Shown piece by piece: positions 10,814 to 25,237 of a stretch of DNA of 64,000 nucleotides. Within the stretch, counting starts at the first letter, position 1. Every line of letters starts with the position of its first letter. A model generated the notes under the pieces. It had not been told where the DNA came from. It made no database searches and saw only the letters and a program-made list of their open reading frames with translations. The DNA comes from Actinostola sp. cb2023 (Eukaryota; Cnidaria; Anthozoa; Actiniaria; Actinostolidae). The translations under genes and the position numbers were made by a program. The stretch spans positions 417,501-481,500 of the forward strand of contig JAUJYZ010000745.1 of assembly GCA_033675265.1 (NCBI GenBank). The letters are read 5' to 3'.

Positions 10814-11692
10814 ATGGATGGATGGATGGTTGAATGAATGAATGAATGAATGAATCATGAATGAATGAATGGATGGATGAATGAATGAATGGATGGATGG
10901 ATGAATGAATGAATGAATGAATGAATGAATGAATGAATGAATGAATGAATGAATGAATGAATGAATGAATGAATGAATGAATGAATGAATGATGATGGAT
11001 GGATGGATGATGATGGATGAATGAATGGATGAATGGATGGATAGATGGATGGATGGATGGATGGATGAATGAATGAACGAATGGATGAATGAATGGATGG
11101 ATGAATGGATGGATGGATGAATGGATGAATGGATGAATGAATGATTGAATGGATGGATGAACGAATGGATGAATGAATGGATGGATGAATGAATGGATGG
11201 ATGGATGAATGAATGAATGGATGGATGGATGAATGAATGATGATGAATGAATGAATGAATGAATGGATGGATGGATGGATGGATGATGAATGAATGAATG
11301 AATGAATGGATGGATGGATGGATGAATGAATGAATGAATGATGAATGGATGGATGGATGGATGAATGATGGATGGATGGATGAATGAATGAATGAATGAT
11401 GGATGGATGGATGGATGATGATGGATGATGGATGGATGGATGGATGGATGGATGAATGAATGAACGAATGGATGAATGAATGGATGGATGAATGGATGGA
11501 TGGATGAATGAATGGATGGATGAATGAATGAATGAATGAATGAATGATGAATGAATGATTGAATGAATGGATGAACGAATGGATGAATGAATGGATGAAT
11601 GAATGAATGATGAATGGATGAATGAATGATGGATGGATGAATGAATGGATGAATGAATGAATGAATGAATGAATGAATGAATGAATGGATAT
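10814..11692. repeat. 880-bp ATGA/ATGG interspersed microsatellite
   Basis: The block consists almost wholly of GAAT and GGAT tetranucleotides in irregular mixture, with occasional ATGATG phase slips. The minus-strand ORFs of over 300 codons (IHSF/IHPS repeats) are frame translations of the array and not genes. Confidence 0.95.
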
Positions 11693-11699
11693 ATGGCCG

Positions 11700-13270
11700 G
11701 GATGAACGGCCAAGCGATCAAAAGACCGACAAATACGAAAAATGAATGAATGAGTAAACACATCATTCAACTGATAAACCAACAATTATAAAGCAACAGA
11801 TAGATTACTGTGTTGAGTTAAGACTCGATTAGCGAAAGCTGTGTACGAACACATACTGCGTACGGCATAAACCGATTGATCCATTGATAAATCTAAATGA
11901 TCAAAACAATACAAGCAAATAGTCCAAGGACTCAACCAGAACAACGAGTTTATGTTTAGAGAATACTATATTTCCACGAGCCAAACTAGTATTTTTCAAT
12001 TGAAGATCAAAAGATCGCATTTAATTATTTTCCATAGAAGTTATTAACGCTCTGATTATTGGCATTACCATGTCATTATCTATCCAACTGTCTTATTCAC
12101 ATGCACACTAGTAAAGCCTATAAGTAGAATGTGCTAGTCTAAAAAGCCTTCTGCGTGGCAGGTGTTTTGATCCAAGTGTCATATAGAGACTCCAAGACCC
12201 TTTTCACCAACTGATACTATCAAGTTGAGTGCTTAATGGACGGTAATGGACGGGTTTCTCGGTGTACTGCTGACATTTTAACTGTTAATTCGTGTGTTTG
12301 ACGTGAAGATGTATCAAAAATAAATAAATAAATCGAAAAATTTAAAATTTCTAATTCAATTTTATTGTTTTTTAACATTTTTGTTGCTTTGAAGTTCTTT
12401 GAAGTTTTTATTTATTTTTTCTTCTTTCGTTGTAGTTTTTCTTTCTTTCTTTTCCTTTTCTGTTTTCCTTCTTTCTTTCTCAAATTCCATTACTCCGTTC
12501 CTTGGCGACGTCCATTATTTCTTCCATTGCCTTCTCTTTATCAGGTTCTATATCTATCCATTGTCGTACATCTGTTCTGTTTTTCCTGATGTATATTGAT
12601 GAGGTACGTGCGCAATGTGCCTGTGATTTGATCGTTACGGATAGCCCTGATGAAAAGCTTTGACTAAGTGCTTTGATCTCCATTCGTTTGTAAGGGGCCA
12701 AACATGCCGGACCTAGTGCTGCAACCCGACGTACATTTATACTGAGCTGTAACTGCAAATCCATCCGTCAATCTAGAGTCCGTGCCGTTTTCCTGTGTTG
12801 TTAGTTTGAATTAATACATCAATTGCATCCTACGCTCGATTCAATTGAACCCAGCGCTTTTGTGACGTTGTTCAGTTGGAAACCAATCTGTCGCATCGAT
12901 GTTGGCCCACTACTAACAGCTTTAACAGCCTCTAAAGAACTCTAAATAGCATCTTGAAGCATCCTAGAGGTCTGAACAATAAGTTTGATCATTGTGTTTC
13001 GGGGCTTCAAAAGAGAGCAAAGCGACCAAGATACTGGAGTACTTACTTTCAAGTTGCACCCCTTTTAGCAAACACTTCACGAACATAGTATTACCGCTTA
13101 GAACTGATATCAACAGGGCAAAGACCTTCCAAACATTCGCATCAGATGGTTTGATAGACGCTGAATATCACACAAGGGTTGAACTGACAAACTGGAATCA
13201 AGTAGAATCGCGTTCCCTCAGGTGTACAGATTTACCTGCGATTGTGTAGCGTTTATATCAAGTCCACAAA
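11700..13270. other. intergenic, polypyrimidine tract at 12414-12486
   Basis: A T/C-rich tract (TTTTCTTCTTTCGTTG...CTTTCTTTC) lies at 12414-12486. A minus ORF at 12480-12764 and a plus ORF at 12992-13249 have no recognised motifs. The latter lies just upstream of the 13281 gene and could be 5' leader sequence. Confidence 0.35.
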
Positions 13271-13280
13271 CTGACATGCT

Positions 13281-13892
13281 ATGCCTCGTACTTCCACAAA
13301 CACGAGGACATTGTTTGAGGCAGTAATGGTAATCATCTTTTCGACAAAGTTGGCTGTCTGTCTTCTATGCGACGGAGACAAGGATTGCTTCAGCGACTAT
13401 CCGTTCTGTTGTGGAGGCTACTGCAAGAAATCGTGCAACTTGAACTGCTCTTTATCAAGCGACTGTGGTTCTCTGGGCCATTTGCAAGAGAAATGTTGCC
13501 ACCACAAATGTGTTGATATCAACACCGTCTGCCCGCAAAAGAACTCCAGCAAGACCCACCTGACTACAACCCACATTTCAATCTTGGTTGTCTGTATTGT
13601 TGTGTTTGTAACGGTTGGAGCGTGTGCCTTGGTGATGTATGTATGTAAATGCGGCTACTTCCATCGACGACGACGCAGCCCCGACTACACCCAAGGCCCA
13701 GTCCGTCCTGCGGGTTGGAGAGAGGCTTTTATGAGATGCGTCCGATGCTCCATTTCTCGGGATGACGATTACCTTAGCAGCAGCAGCCATTGTCATTTCA
13801 GTACAGAAACGTGGGTGGGGAAGGACTTTATACAGTCGGCAAACCCTGCGTACACCAATCGATCATCCACCAAAGCCTCCTACAAGCCGTGA
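13281..13892 (+). CDS. cysteine-rich type I single-pass membrane protein with NPAY tail
   Basis: 203 codons, unspliced as read. A hydrophobic segment near residues 10-30 fits a signal peptide. Residues 30-84 contain 12 cysteines in two similar modules, with CCGGYC at 43-48 and KCCHHKC at 71-77, recalling half-WAP or Shisa-like spacing without a clear family match. Residues about 98-122 form one strongly hydrophobic membrane helix, followed by a Cys/Arg-rich stop-transfer stretch (RRRR at 129-132). The cytoplasmic tail is rich in Ser and Asp and has NPAY at 188-191, a classic PTB-domain or clathrin-adaptor binding motif. This suggests a small surface receptor or adaptor; the ligand is unknown. 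The last 68 bases of the CDS are repeated downstream. An upstream non-coding exon cannot be excluded. Confidence 0.65.
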   Translation: MPRTSTNTRTLFEAVMVIIFSTKLAVCLLCDGDKDCFSDYPFCCGGYCKKSCNLNCSLSSDCGSLGHLQEKCCHHKCVDINTVCPQKNSSKTHLTTTHISILVVCIVVFVTVGACALVMYVCKCGYFHRRRRSPDYTQGPVRPAGWREAFMRCVRCSISRDDDYLSSSSHCHFSTETWVGKDFIQSANPAYTNRSSTKASYKP

Positions 13893-14060
13893 GCGAAGCA
13901 AGACAGTGAACTCTTGCATAATAATGACCTTCAAAAGGAACTACTTTATACAGTCGGCAAACCCTGCGTACACTAATCGATCATCCACCGAAGCCTCCTA
14001 CAAGCCGTGAGCGAAGCAAGACAGTGAACTCTTGCATAATAATGAGCTTCAAAAGGAACT
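13825..14060 (+). repeat. two tandem copies of a 118-bp unit over the gene's 3' end
   Basis: ACTTTATACAGTCGGCAAAC starts at 13825 and again at 13943, and the copies match almost perfectly through GGAACTAC. The unit contains the final coding segment, including NPAY, the stop codon and the first 3' UTR bases. The period is not a multiple of three and the first copy keeps its stop, so the second copy is normally non-coding. Confidence 0.9.
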
Positions 14061-15688
14061 ACATTATATTATTAATATATCTTATAGTAAGAGGGTTGAT
14101 GTTTGTTGATCACTCAAGAGGCTTTGTAAGATGTCAATGTTTCCTTAGCATATTTCAATCAGCTTCGCCGGATATTATTTACTCTTTTAATTCAGCATCG
14201 GAAGCTTTGCAGTTACTGAGTCTCCTAAAGAGGAAAGGTCTTTTTCTGATAGTCGACGTCAGCTTCTGATAGCCGTCGATATTCAGCGATGGTGGAAATA
14301 CAAAAACAAAAGCCGAGAAGGCCTGATTGTGTGCGCCATCAATCAATTAATGTATTCATTTTTGGACTCAGACTTGAAGACACGGCCAACAAATCTCGTT
14401 CCCAAAATCGCCAGTGACAATATTTTAGATATGACATAGCATTAGACAGAACTGAGACAAATTCATTTTGAACAAACGGCCCGCTTTCGGGGATGAATTC
14501 TTGCTCTTATTTATGCAGTAGATCTTAGAACTGGATTTGTGATAAACAGGAAACTCAAGGACGGTGATGGATTCTGGCGAAATGAAAGATTTATAGTGGT
14601 GTTATTAGGCAAATTATTGGTAAATCATTACAGAATTGCCTATTTTTTTATTTGTTTTCGTCGACGCATTTTCGTGAATTTCCACTTCTCAAGACAAAAC
14701 TAGTAGTTGCTTGATTGTTACTGCATTGTCAGTTAAAAGTCGATCGATTGATTAATCATAATGGTTTGTACATTTAACGAAGACTCGGTTCTATAGCTAC
14801 ACAAAAATACCCGGAGGCCACTCCAACATAAACAGAAACACTAACCTCTCGAAGTTCCAACTATAGCGAGGGAAAAAAACTCACAAAAGCGTTACTTGTC
14901 GTCATTAATCCTACAGTCATAATTGTACACGAGCAAGCGACAAAAACATCACCAAGTAGTTTTAATAATAGACGGATATGCTCAGATTGAAATAATCAAA
15001 CATTAAAATAAATGAGGGCGCAAATGGGTGAAGCGTTGTCATCTAAGACAAATGCCGCTCGTAAAAGTAGAATGATGATGTTATCTTATGACTCACAATA
15101 ACTTCAGGCAAATTAATAAAACTTATATTGAATGATCGCGTTTTATTGTGTTCCTTTTCATTCGAGTTATCGTATTAGTAAAGCAAGAGGTTTTCTTAGC
15201 TTGGTGTTCAGTGAAATGCGGTCTTGCATTTCAAAATTGCTAAATGTTTTACAGATGACTAATGTATGTAGTAATGCACCTACATTAGATATGGCATATC
15301 GTTAGTTTGCCAGAGGACGATTTGAAAAGCTCGCGATTCCAATACAAACTGTCTACAAATGCCATCTATGTTGGACTTGAGACGCTATCACTACATGTGT
15401 CTGGATATGACTGAAAATGTCCAGCATGCTTTGCGAAACTAACCTGCGTAGCTTCCCTTTTTCCTCCGCCCTCGAAACACCGCAGAGCTCCAGATACGCT
15501 TGCTATGCGAATACAAACACTATAGTCATGGTGTAAATCGATTGACGGCATCTCAGAAAAGCACGGAGCAATATCCACCCTCTTTTAATAGCGTGAAGTA
15601 ACGAACACTCTAGTGGGCACACCCGACAAAAATGCTCGCGAAATGACACATTTGCCTGCAATGATAGCACACCCGACAAACGCACGGG
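14061..15688. other. intergenic, no supported gene
   Basis: Unique-looking AT-rich sequence; minus-strand ORFs of 60-70 codons at 15366-15685 lack recognisable motifs. Confidence 0.4.
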
Positions 15689-15689
15689 T

Positions 15690-15895
<206 letters not shown>

Positions 15896-15899
15896 AACC

Positions 15900-17080
15900 T
15901 GCATGTCAGGTCTTAACAGCAGACAATGACAAACAAATTGCCAAAGTTTTGATCCTGATAACCTGCTTTGTAAACGAGCAGTTCGAAAATGGATATTTGG
16001 AAATTTTGGTTCATTGTTATTGCGCGGCGGCCATCTTGGTGGTACAGCAAATGGTACATATACAGTATAGAAACCTGCTCTTTTATTTTACTTTTTTTAC
16101 TTTTACTTTTATTTTTCAATTCGCCAAAAGGCAGGTGAAGAAACAATAGGACACGAAGTCCCCACAAGGCTCTCCACCCAACCAAACCCCGATAAATCCA
16201 AACCAACCCCTTTACAACCATTAATATATATATAATCTACAAGAAAGATCCGGCAGAATAAAACATTTTCACTTCAAGAAACTCTGAATATGACTTTTAA
16301 GGAGTTTGACTGATAAAATAAAAAGATAATTTCGCAATTTCGCTTAAACAAATGGATTTTCATGACACCAAGTAAACACACTTGCTCGATTATTTAAAGA
16401 CGCACGTCGCTCTAAATTTAAACATTGCTCAAATGAGCCCAGATCGCTACAACTGAACTAAAAGCTCTGTAATTAACGCCGTATTAACGTGAAAAATGTC
16501 GCCCAGCAAGTTTAAATCAATGCTTATCTTTCTAACTAAGACTCAAAAACATTTCGCCTTGCGCGCAGACTTCCAACACTGACGTAGAAGCAAAACATAG
16601 CGAATGAAAAACGCATGATCGGATCGACGTTTGAGTTTGACGAACTCGCGCATGGTCTAGACATCGAAAAATAACATGGCATTTCATCTGAACTTTTCTC
16701 ACATACCGTTCCACAATTAAAGTCAACAGTAACTTCCGATATTTCGTTTGACTAGCCTTACAACCTGTGAATTTCAATAATAAAATCGCCGAGCTATTAA
16801 ATTTGATAAAGAACCAATCGGCTTTGATGGAGGTTTTTTGTGACTTGAATTTAATATTGTGTTTTGAGATAAAGACGTGCGGGCCTAGAGCTAGGTTACA
16901 GGCATTTTATATCACCAATTACTTATTGCGTGTTCAGAACGAACTCGAATGAAAGTCAGTGTTGTCAGATGGCAGCGTATACATACCCCAAGGCCCTGAA
17001 GCTCAGTCTTTCATGAGTGTTTATTAATAGCATGATCTGACAAGAGAATATATTCAGTCAAACCTCTCGTAAACAAAGGT
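15900..17080. other. intergenic, no supported gene
   Basis: Contains a TTTTAC-rich tract at 16080-16115 and short anonymous ORFs. Nothing recognisable. Confidence 0.4.
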
Positions 17081-17087
17081 GGTAGGA

Positions 17088-17124
17088 CGGGGGGGGGGGG
17101 GGGGGGGGAGGGGGGAGGGGGGAG
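17088..17124. repeat. poly-G tract
   Basis: A run of about 20 G followed by AGGGGGGAGGGGGGAG. Likely to form G-quadruplex structure and prone to assembly length error. Confidence 0.9.
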
Positions 17125-17532
17125 AACGTTCACATGGTAAAAATTACAGCGATTTAGAGGAGAGAGAACATAGTAAACCAGTTATAATATACTTTATATG
17201 GTATAGCAATGCCCTAACAACGAAACGAATCAACCACGGGAACTCGTGCACATTTAGTAGGTAGCTCAGCAGCACTTACGCCTATTTACTGTCCACACAT
17301 GCTTACGTCCTTTGTGTTTCTAGTTACTTGATTATTCTTGTTGATTTTTACTTTTCTAGTTTTTGATCCACAATGACAAAAAATTCAAAAAATGCAACAA
17401 TTGTGAAAGGAGAGTCAAAAGCGAGCGAAACACTTTCACAATTGTCAGCTAGATTTGCATGTAGGAGAACACACCCCTGAGAGTCCTCTTTACGCGATTT
17501 TTCATGCTATCTTTGCCTGCCTGCGGTAAGTT

Positions 17533-17698
17533 ACAGTACAGTACAGTACAGTACAGTACAGTACAGTACAGTACAGTACAGTACAGTACAGTACAGTACA
17601 GTACAGTACAGTACAGTACAGTACAGTACAGTACAGTACAGTACAGTACAGTACAGTACAGTACAGTACAGTACAGTACAGTACAGTACAGTACAGTA
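17533..17698. repeat. (GTACA)n pentanucleotide array
   Basis: About 33 units of ACAGT/GTACA, preceded by CTTTGCCTGCCTGCGGTAAG (17510-17529). Nearly the same flank occurs again at about 17764-17787 before the next array. YCTVL/YSTVQ ORFs are translations of the array. Confidence 0.95.
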
Positions 17699-17821
17699 GG
17701 GTAGGGCAGAGTAGAGTACAGTACAGTAGCCATAGGATAGGATCGAGTAGAGTAACCATAGCTATCATTGCCTGCCTGCGGTAAGTTACTAAATAGTACA
17801 GTATAGCTATAGCTATAGCTA

Positions 17822-20543
<2,722 letters not shown>

Positions 20544-22640
20544 ATGGACAAAAAGAACTATGAAGACCTACATACAGAACTCTTGAAAAAGAGACTATAC
20601 GAGAGCGTTGTAAGTAGCTTTTTCACGAGCAGCCCTGTCCCTCGCGTGGGAGATGGAATTCTTAATGACTACCTGGCTGAATTTGTAACCATTAGCAATG
20701 TGAATGGCTCTAAGTTCTTTAAGCCTCACCCAGTGCTACAGCTTTCGCCTCGTAAGTACCATAAAACCCCAAAGGATTTACCAGGGTTTCAGTATTGTTA
20801 TCAGGATGCCTTGGAAGACATACCCGAGGAGCAAGCTGATTTCACTGACATGCTCGGTTCATGCCCTGATCACAAGAACGAGATTTTGAAGTACTTTTGT
20901 CAGACCTGTGGCGAACCGATCTGTCTCGACTGTACGATGGTGGACCATCGAAAACACAGGTATTCTTATCTACGGGACGTTTATCACAAACAACAACACA
21001 ACGTTGGCACTTTGTTGACTCAGGGTAGAACGCAAATAGAATCGACGAGGAAGAGTTTGAACGAAGTGAAGAACATGTTGAGTAATCTACGCGAAGAAAA
21101 GAGAGAAACAGAACGAGCGATACAGGAACAAGCGCAGAAACTCATTCAAACCCTGGAGCAGCAAGCCGAGCAGTTAATGACAGAGCTACACGATACCTAT
21201 GAGTGTAAAGAAGTGACATTGCGTAAGGAAAAACAGCACTTGGAGTTAGTGTTGGAACAGCTGAATGGAAGCTGTCATTGCGCTGAGAAAGCCATTAAAA
21301 TCGGCAACGAACTGGAGATACTGGTGATTCAAAAACACCTCAAAAGAAAACTGAACGACGTTAAAAACACTCGGAAGGACTTCGATTCTACGCCCTTGCA
21401 AAAAGTTTGGTATTTCACCAAAGAAGACTCAGTTAGCGTAGTCAAAGATTCATTAGGAAGACTCGTTGTTTCGCAGACTTGTGCCGACCTGTCGGTAGCA
21501 AAAGGAGAGGGACTGGTAAGGGGTCAGAAGGGATCTCCTACGAAATTCATGATTACTGCCAAAACCTACAAAAACGAGCCTTGTAAAAGCGGCGGGGACC
21601 CTGTGTCAGTCACAGTCCAGTCTCCAACTAATGACGTCATACAGCCAACAATACAAGACGAAGGCACTGGAAACTATTCCATCTCGTTTACACCGAGCGA
21701 GAGTGGTAACCACCAAGTTCAGGTTGAGATAAACGGCCAACCAATCAGAGACAGTCCCTTCATAGTAGTGGTTTCCAATCCTCGGGATTACTCTCACATT
21801 ACTCGGCCAAGTTTAGTATTTGGTAGTATGGGGGAGAGTAAAGGCAAGCTGAATCTCCCTTGTGGGGTCACGGTGGATGAGAACGGAAGGATCTTGGTCG
21901 CAGATTGCCATAATCATAGAATTCAAATTTTCGACTCAGAAGGACGCGTTTTGCGCTGTTTTGGCACGTTCGGAGACAAAGCGGGTCAACTTAATAACCC
22001 CAGTGACGTGGCAATAGATAACGAAGGAAATATAATCGTGTGCGACAAAGACAATCATAGAATTCAACGCTTTAGCAAAGAAGGCATCTTCCTCTCCAAA
22101 TTCGGCGGGCTTGGAGAGAAACCAGGCAAGTTTAAACGACCTTGGGGGGTAGTAGTTAGTAGTGACGGCGAGATAATCGTAACGGACCGTCGAAACAACA
22201 GGATCCAAGTATTCGACAGGAATGGCTCCCATCTGAAGACCATTGGTTGCTATGGCAACGACGCAGGTTGTCTAGATCAACCTTACTATGCAGCAGTAAG
22301 TTCCACTGGGGACATATACGTCACAGACTCGAATAACCATCGAGTGCAAGTTTTCGACGTCAACGGGAATTACGTGAGGGAGTTTGGGAACGAGGTAATT
22401 CCAGACACTCAGCTCAAGTACCCGACAGGCATTGCGTTCGATGACGAGGGTCACGTGCTAGTTGGTGACCAATACCATCACAGGATTCAAGTGTATCAAT
22501 GTGATGGGACGTTAGTGGCTAGTTTATCGTCGGGTTTGAATGGTTTAGATTGCAACTGTTATCCAAAGGGACTCGCTGTATCGCCTGATGGCCGAGTAGT
22601 GGTCGCAGACAGCGATAACCATCGCGTCATTGTTTTATAA
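20544..22640 (+). CDS. TRIM-NHL protein lacking RING: B-box, coiled coil, filamin, six NHL repeats
   Basis: 698 codons in one exon. An in-frame TAA at 20520-20522 fixes the start. A B-box type 2 zinc finger occupies about 107-143 (C107, H110, C119, C122, C127/C130, H135, H138), followed by a charged coiled coil at about 150-275. A filamin/ABP280-type Ig domain lies at about 316-410 (TGNYSISFTPSESGNHQVQV). Six NHL propeller blades cover about 423-698, with repeated DxxNHRIQ(I/V)F motifs at 454-463, 501-510, 548-557, 595-604, 642-651 and 688-698. This is the TRIM2/3/71-like architecture, but residues 1-100 carry no C3HC4 RING, so ubiquitin-ligase activity is not expected unless it pairs with a RING partner. 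The NHL propeller likely binds RNA or protein. The intronless structure fits a retrocopy-derived expanded family. Confidence 0.93.
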   Translation: MDKKNYEDLHTELLKKRLYESVVSSFFTSSPVPRVGDGILNDYLAEFVTISNVNGSKFFKPHPVLQLSPRKYHKTPKDLPGFQYCYQDALEDIPEEQADFTDMLGSCPDHKNEILKYFCQTCGEPICLDCTMVDHRKHRYSYLRDVYHKQQHNVGTLLTQGRTQIESTRKSLNEVKNMLSNLREEKRETERAIQEQAQKLIQTLEQQAEQLMTELHDTYECKEVTLRKEKQHLELVLEQLNGSCHCAEKAIKIGNELEILVIQKHLKRKLNDVKNTRKDFDSTPLQKVWYFTKEDSVSVVKDSLGRLVVSQTCADLSVAKGEGLVRGQKGSPTKFMITAKTYKNEPCKSGGDPVSVTVQSPTNDVIQPTIQDEGTGNYSISFTPSESGNHQVQVEINGQPIRDSPFIVVVSNPRDYSHITRPSLVFGSMGESKGKLNLPCGVTVDENGRILVADCHNHRIQIFDSEGRVLRCFGTFGDKAGQLNNPSDVAIDNEGNIIVCDKDNHRIQRFSKEGIFLSKFGGLGEKPGKFKRPWGVVVSSDGEIIVTDRRNNRIQVFDRNGSHLKTIGCYGNDAGCLDQPYYAAVSSTGDIYVTDSNNHRVQVFDVNGNYVREFGNEVIPDTQLKYPTGIAFDDEGHVLVGDQYHHRIQVYQCDGTLVASLSSGLNGLDCNCYPKGLAVSPDGRVVVADSDNHRVIVL

Positions 22641-22734
22641 CTTATATTACGATTTTAATAGAGTACCGAAGTGATGACAATACAATAGTTTATTTCGACA
22701 CGTGTCGTCCAGGAGCGCGAAGCTCATTCAAAAT

Positions 22735-22850
22735 TAGCCTCCTAAAGCAGACGCGTGTCCAGGCTTCCGTTTTACTACGCCGGCCACTAAGCGCTTAGTG
22801 GCCGGCGTAGTAAAACGGAAGCCTGGACACGCGTCTGCTTTAGGAAGCTA
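22735..22850. mobile_element. 116-bp near-perfect palindrome with 8-bp target duplication
   Basis: The arms meet without a loop at AAGCGCTT (centre 22792/22793) and match base for base outward to TAGC..GCTA, with a single mismatch (22739/22846). The left flank TTCAAAAT immediately precedes TAGCC; after the right end, one extra base is followed by TTCAAAAT again. Eight-base duplications are typical of hAT-like insertion. Related hairpins with TAGCC ends lie at 30853-30936 and 59841-59906. Confidence 0.85.
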
Positions 22851-24290
22851 GTTCAAAATACGAACGTCATAAAAATAAATTTGACGTCATAAAAATAATT
22901 TTTTTCGCTTTATTCGTGACGTCACACTTCGGTACTTCCATTACGCAAACTTAGACATTCGAATGGTCACTTGAAGTTGAAGGGAAGAAATATAATCCTG
23001 CAGATAAGTGACGCCGGGGCGAGAAATGATTGTCAAAAACACGCTTCTCAGATTCATGAATAATTCATGAGTACAAAACAAAGGAAATTGCTACCGTGAA
23101 CGGGTTGGCCTCCAGCTGCTCAGAAGAGCTGTTGTGATTGGATAATACAAACAATAGAATTCATTGTCTACTATTGTCCACTCGTTCTATTGTTTTGTTT
23201 CTATTGTTTTACTCTAATAGAATTGACCCAATTGGCATAGATCTTACGAGAGCTGCAGGCTGACCCCCATGAACTGATGAGGTTTGCATATGTGATGTTA
23301 AATAGCAATACAACTTTAACTTTGAATTTCTCCAAGAATTATTAATGGTTTGAGAAGCTAGATCAAACACGAGAAAGAGTTCTTCCTCCAATTTTAAAAC
23401 ACCGAGAAATCCGTTTAAAAAACTCTGCTGCGCCTCGGGTGTTCAACCTACTTTACTCGACCTCTCTCGTGTTTCACTGGAGCTCTCATCCTCAGTGACA
23501 TGAGTACGCGTAATATTGAAAAACTACACTAACTACGACTACTTACGATGCCATTTATAAAAAGCTGTAAATATTCTATATTAGCCTCCCATCAGTCATA
23601 TCTTCTCTCTTTTGGGATTCCTGTGTTCTTAGTTCCCCTCGGACTAACGTGACCACAGGGAACCCACAATAGGAAGACGGTGGAGTTAAATAAAAGGCAT
23701 ATAAGTCCTACAAAAAAGGTGAAATATATATATCAATATATAAAAATAACAGTATATTATTCGCTAAAGGAATATATTCTTATAATAACTTAAGTATTCA
23801 TTCATTCATCATTCGGTTTCGCTACTTTCAATAGAAGAGATGCGACCAAGAGCCTGGGTGAGAGTATTTCGAGATGAAGATCTGTAAAAAATGCTAAATC
23901 ATCTGGTCAAACTGACGAGGAAGACAATGTGAAAAATAAAGTGTCTTACAAAAACTACTTTAGTACTGTATATTTATTAGAAAATTTTATGTTTTGTGTA
24001 AACAGAAACACGATGATATGTTTTATCAATCACGAGAAAATCAATATCGATTCCTCGTTTTTCTTAGGTGTTGCTCTACTTGCGTCGGCTATGATTCAAC
24101 TACCTTGATAGGAAATTAAATTATCGCGACTTAAATACGCGTTTCTGTGCTCTCATAGAATTGTACATGTTTTGATTACAATGATCACAAGCGTGCGACT
24201 TATTAAATTAATGCGATTTTTTGAAATTTATTTTATTGGTGCGTAAATTTCAACGATGATAAGGTATTTGTCAATCAATATAAATTCCTC
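22851..24290. other. AT-rich intergenic DNA
   Basis: Has small inverted CAATAGAA motifs (23150-23210) and polyadenylation-like AATAAA at 22875, a possible 3' end for the TRIM-NHL transcript. No other gene supported. Confidence 0.4.
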
Positions 24291-24294
24291 GTTT

Positions 24295-24615
24295 TCAGAA
24301 TTTGTGATGGTTGATAATCACTGAAACTACATTCAGCCCAATCTCTTTATCTGAAAAAATTTCGCGTTAAATTTCCTATGATAAGGTACCCGAATTGTCA
24401 GTGATTCGTGTGAAAACAAGTTTTACAGAATTTGTAATGGTTGATAATCACTGCCACAGGCAGCCCAATCTCTTTATCTGACAATATTTAGCGTTAATTT
24501 CCTATGATAAGGTAGTGTGTCAGTGGTTCGTGTAAAACAGGTTTTCAGAATTTGTGATGGTTGATAATCACTGAAACCACAGGCAGCCCAATCTCTTTAT
24601 CTGACAATATTTAGC
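24295..24615. repeat. three direct copies of a 75-bp sequence
   Basis: CAGAATTTGTGATGGTTGAT through CCCAATCTCTTTATCTGA occurs at about 24296, 24426 and 24547, with related spacer TTTCCTATGATAAGGTA between copies. The end of the third copy is also the left end of the fold-back at 24578-24930. Confidence 0.75.
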
Positions 24616-24930
24616 ATATCACACAAGCCATAAATATAGATGGAAATTTATAGTTGCAAAAATATGAATTCTTTGAAATAAAAACACGAAATACATTTTT
24701 ATGACATTTCATGTCTGCTGCAGTTGTTATTTTTACGATTAAGGACTTATTTCAAAAAAAATTCTTAATCGTAAAAATAACAACTGCAGCAGACATGAAA
24801 TGTCATACAAATGTATTTCGTGTTTTTATTTCAAAGAATTCATATTTTTGCAACTATAAATTTCCAAATCTATTTATGGCTTGTGTTGATACGCTAAATA
24901 TTGTCAGATAAAGAGATTGGGCTGCCTGTG
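24578..24930. mobile_element. fold-back element, about 165-bp arms, tiny loop
   Basis: CACAGGCAGCCCAATCTCTT on the left is mirrored by AAGAGATTGGGCTGCCTGTG at the right end. The match continues inward through CATGTCTGCTGCAGTTGTTA to a central stretch with TTTCAAAAAAAA near 24755. The 66-aa plus ORF here lies in the right arm and is not a gene. Confidence 0.85.
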
Positions 24931-24944
24931 CTGGAACGTCTACA

Positions 24945-25237
24945 TCTATTTCAAAAAAGGTTGTCAAGGACATCAGTCCATAAGCGATAGGTTATAGGTC
25001 GTTCCAAGACCGAACTGCATTATGGTAACAGCTTGAATGGCATGTATGCCAGAAATATGTCATAAAATTCGATTCAAAATTTGTCTCGGCATGTTGTAGT
25101 GGAAATAGGTACGATATCACACAGCCTTTCATTCTTTTTGTCAATTCAATATGTTACCATAATGCAGTTCGGTCTTGGAACGACATATAACCTATTACCT
25201 ATGGACTGATGTCCTCGACAACTTTTTTTTGAAATAG
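24945..25237. mobile_element. fold-back element, about 90-bp arms
   Basis: CTATTTCAAAAAAGGTTGTC..GACATCAGTCCATA..CCAAGACCGAACTGCATTATGG is repeated inverted at 25150-25237 with a few mismatches. The spacer between the arms is about 115 bp. Confidence 0.8.

Noticed and set aside
10799..11785. Two overlapping minus ORFs of over 300 codons
   Set aside because: Pure IHSF/IHPS translation of the ATGA/ATGG microsatellite.
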